Shown here: positions 11,363 through 12,894 of the stretch, one piece after another
How positions within the stretch are numbered: the first letter of the stretch is position 1
Layout: each line of letters opens with the position of its first letter
Assembly: GCA_034211175.1 (NCBI GenBank)
Contig: JAXHUH010000056.1
Span: 1 to 12,894, forward strand
Reading direction: 5' to 3'
Origin: JAXHUH01 sp034211175
Lineage (GTDB): Bacteria > Actinomycetota > Acidimicrobiia > Acidimicrobiales > CAIXPF01
Length of the DNA: 12,894 nucleotides
Program-made: the position numbers and the translations under genes
Notes under the pieces: model-generated
The model's database searches: none
What the model saw: the letters and a program-made list of their open reading frames with translations, nothing else
Told to the model about the DNA's origin: nothing

Positions 11363-12894
11363 GTCTCGCTCCGTTCTGCTGCCCCACCGCCGTGCCCGTC
11401 CCCGACGCCGCCATCCCGCCCGGCCCCGGCCCCGGCCCCGGCCCCACCACCGTGCTCGGGTGGATGGCTGGCGAGCACGACCGTGACGGTCGTGCCCCCG
11501 CCCGACGACTCGAGCCCGATCGTGCCGCCGTGCTCCTCGACGATCTGGCGGCAGATCGACAGGCCCAGGCCCGAGCCGAACCGCACCTGGCCGCCCTTCG
11601 TCGTGAAGTGGGGCTCGAACAGGTGGTCGGCGACCTCGGGCGCCACGCCGGGGCCGTTGTCGCCCACCCGGACCCGCACCCGCCCGGGCTCGGGGGCGTC
11701 GACCGTGACCTCGAGGTGCACGTCCGCTCCCGCGGCGTCGACCGCGTTGGTCACGAGGTTGGTCCACACCTGCTGCAGCGGCCCGGGACGGGCCGTGATG
11801 TGGGGCACCGGCTCGTAGTGGCGGGTCACGGTGGCCGACGCCAGCCGGTGGCCGACGAGGCGCAGGGCGTCCTCGACGGTCCCGGTCACCGAGACGTCGT
11901 CCACGAACGGGCTGGCGTCGCCGCCCCGGAGGTAGGCCCGCAGGCTCTCGACGAGGTCGGTGACCCGTGCGGAGGCGGTCCCGATGTTGCGCAGCCCGGT
12001 GCCGAGCTGGTGGGCCGCGGTGAGGCGGCTCAGCCGGTCGTCGTCGAACGGTGCGAGCGCCGCCGCGTGCTCGACGTCGACGACCCCCGCGGCGACGAGC
12101 CGTTCGGCGAGGGCCCGGTCGCCGAACCGCTCGACCAGCGCACGACGGGCGGCACGGCCCGCGGCGGACGGCATCGGCTCGCTGGTCAGCGCCCGGGTCA
12201 TGGCGTCGCGCACCAGGTCGTCGCCGATGAGGCGCGTCGCGTCGTCGGCGACGTGGGCCGCCGCCCGGGCCAGCGCGGCGGTCGGGTTGTTGAGCTCGTG
12301 GGCGATGCCGGCGGCGAGCTCGCCGAGCGTGGCGAGTCGGGCCTTGGCGATCAGCGCGGCCTGGGCCTCCTCGAGCGCAACGAGCGCGGAGGCGAGCTGG
12401 TCGCGCTCGGTGGCCAGCGATGCGGCGAGCGCATCGACCCGGGCCTGGAGCTCGTCGGACTCGCGCAGGCGGGAGGCGAGGGAGTTGACGAGCAGCCGGG
12501 TGAGGAGCGCACCGATCTCGGGCTCGGCGTCGAGCGCCCGGTCGAGCTGGCCGAGGGTCAGCGGGATCGCCCGCACCTCGGTCGTGGCCCGGACCTCGAG
12601 GAAGGCCCGGCGCTGGGTGGCCAGCGACAGCAGGCCGACGATGGGGCCGGCGGCCTCGTGGACGATCCGCTCGCGGTCCTCCCGGTGGCGGATCAGCCGG
12701 ACCTGCCCGTCGAGGATCACGTAGATGCCACCGACGTCGCGACCCTGCTCGAGCAGCACGGACCCGGCGCTGACCCGCAGCCGGGGCGGGTGCCCGAGCG
12801 CCCGGTCGAGCGCGGCGACGAAGCGCTGCTCGAGCTCGCCCTCGTCGAGCTTGGGGGCGAGCAGGACGTGCCGGTCGCCGTTCGCGCCGCCGTC
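11359..12894 (-). CDS. Histidine kinase with N-terminal cyclic-nucleotide-binding-like domain, start outside window
   Basis: Sensor kinase, cytoplasmic, no membrane segment seen; the frame is open to the right edge, so the N-terminus is missing (511 residues visible). A Crp-like cyclic nucleotide-binding domain comes first (RLRVSAGSVLLEQG, then GIYVILDGQVRLI, residues about 36-120 of the visible part). A coiled coil (ESDELQARVDALAASLATERD) follows. The H-box ELAAGIAHELNNPTAAL contains phospho-His at about 199. Before RVTDLVESLRAYLRG there are some 100 residues, longer than usual, suggesting an insertion in the dimerisation domain. The ATPase domain is intact: N-box QVWTNLVTNAVDA, VGDNGPGVAP, LFEPHFTTK and GSGLGLSICRQIV. 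A Gly/Ala/His-rich tail ends the protein. It overlaps the receiver gene by 4 bases. Whether it binds cAMP, cGMP or another ligand is unknown. Confidence 0.92.
   Translation of the reverse strand, partial: DGGANGDRHVLLAPKLDEGELEQRFVAALDRALGHPPRLRVSAGSVLLEQGRDVGGIYVILDGQVRLIRHREDRERIVHEAAGPIVGLLSLATQRRAFLEVRATTEVRAIPLTLGQLDRALDAEPEIGALLTRLLVNSLASRLRESDELQARVDALAASLATERDQLASALVALEEAQAALIAKARLATLGELAAGIAHELNNPTAALARAAAHVADDATRLIGDDLVRDAMTRALTSEPMPSAAGRAARRALVERFGDRALAERLVAAGVVDVEHAAALAPFDDDRLSRLTAAHQLGTGLRNIGTASARVTDLVESLRAYLRGGDASPFVDDVSVTGTVEDALRLVGHRLASATVTRHYEPVPHITARPGPLQQVWTNLVTNAVDAAGADVHLEVTVDAPEPGRVRVRVGDNGPGVAPEVADHLFEPHFTTKGGQVRFGSGLGLSICRQIVEEHGGTIGLESSGGGTTVTVVLASHPPEHGGGAGAGAGAGRDGGVGDGHGGGAAERSET
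11369..11372 (-). promoter_or_regulatory. Ribosome binding site GGAG for the receiver gene
   Basis: GGAG on the minus strand, 6 bases before the GTG at 11362 and inside the kinase coding region. It supports that start and permits independent initiation as well as coupling through the GTGA overlap. Confidence 0.5.
11422..11445 (-). repeat. Four tandem GGGGCC hexamers in the kinase tail
   Basis: Four perfect GGCCCC units on the plus strand, GGGGCC on the coding strand, encode the alternating Gly-Ala run in the C-terminal tail of the histidine kinase. Four runs of four G with two-base loops can form a G-quadruplex in coding strand or mRNA. Unit number could change by slippage without altering the frame. 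Confidence 0.8.

Noticed and set aside
9977..11818. A 613-codon open frame on the plus strand
   Set aside because: Antisense to the MerR, receiver and kinase genes, all of which have complete family motifs.

Overview
This is a high-GC bacterial window, roughly 70% G+C by eye. Protein style points to an actinobacterium: Flp/Tad-type pilin, FkbM methyltransferase, Eis-like acetyltransferase, BmrR-type MerR regulator. Several genes have a TANNNT -10 box only 6-9 bases before the start codon, the arrangement of leaderless transcripts common in Actinobacteria. The class Acidimicrobiia is my best guess, but this is inference; no rRNA or phylogenetic marker is present.

Layout. (1) Positions 1-470: a minus-strand Flp pilin whose frame runs off the left edge through AT-richer, non-coding-looking DNA, then an upstream region with a hairpin and a dyad. 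(2) 472-2162, minus: a thioesterase and a Nudix hydrolase overlapping by 4 bases, a probable acyl-CoA turnover operon. (3) 2303-4304, plus: an FkbM methyltransferase, divergent from the thioesterase, then a protein of unknown family with its own leaderless promoter. (4) 4390-5637, minus: an Eis-like GNAT acetyltransferase, divergent from (5) 5769-8632, plus: a rhomboid protease followed 44 bases later by a 646-residue P-loop GTPase-like protein, probably one operon ending at a hairpin near 8703-8727. (6) 8780-9952, plus: a secreted protein with a degenerate LytM/M23 domain and four C...WxC repeats. (7) 9971-10801, minus: a MerR regulator with a textbook 19-bp-spacer operator at its own promoter. 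(8) 10871-12894, minus: a two-component pair, a cyclic-nucleotide-binding-domain histidine kinase (cut by the right edge) overlapping a stand-alone receiver protein by 4 bases.

The most interesting items are the GTPase-like protein, whose G domain appears interrupted by about 240 residues and which sits with a rhomboid protease; the secreted degenerate-LytM/Cys-Trp repeat protein next to it; and the pilin frame without a stop. No CRISPR array, tRNA, rRNA, insertion sequence or phage gene was seen. Every intergenic space is shorter than 200 bases. Most long open frames on the opposite strands are shadows caused by high G+C.
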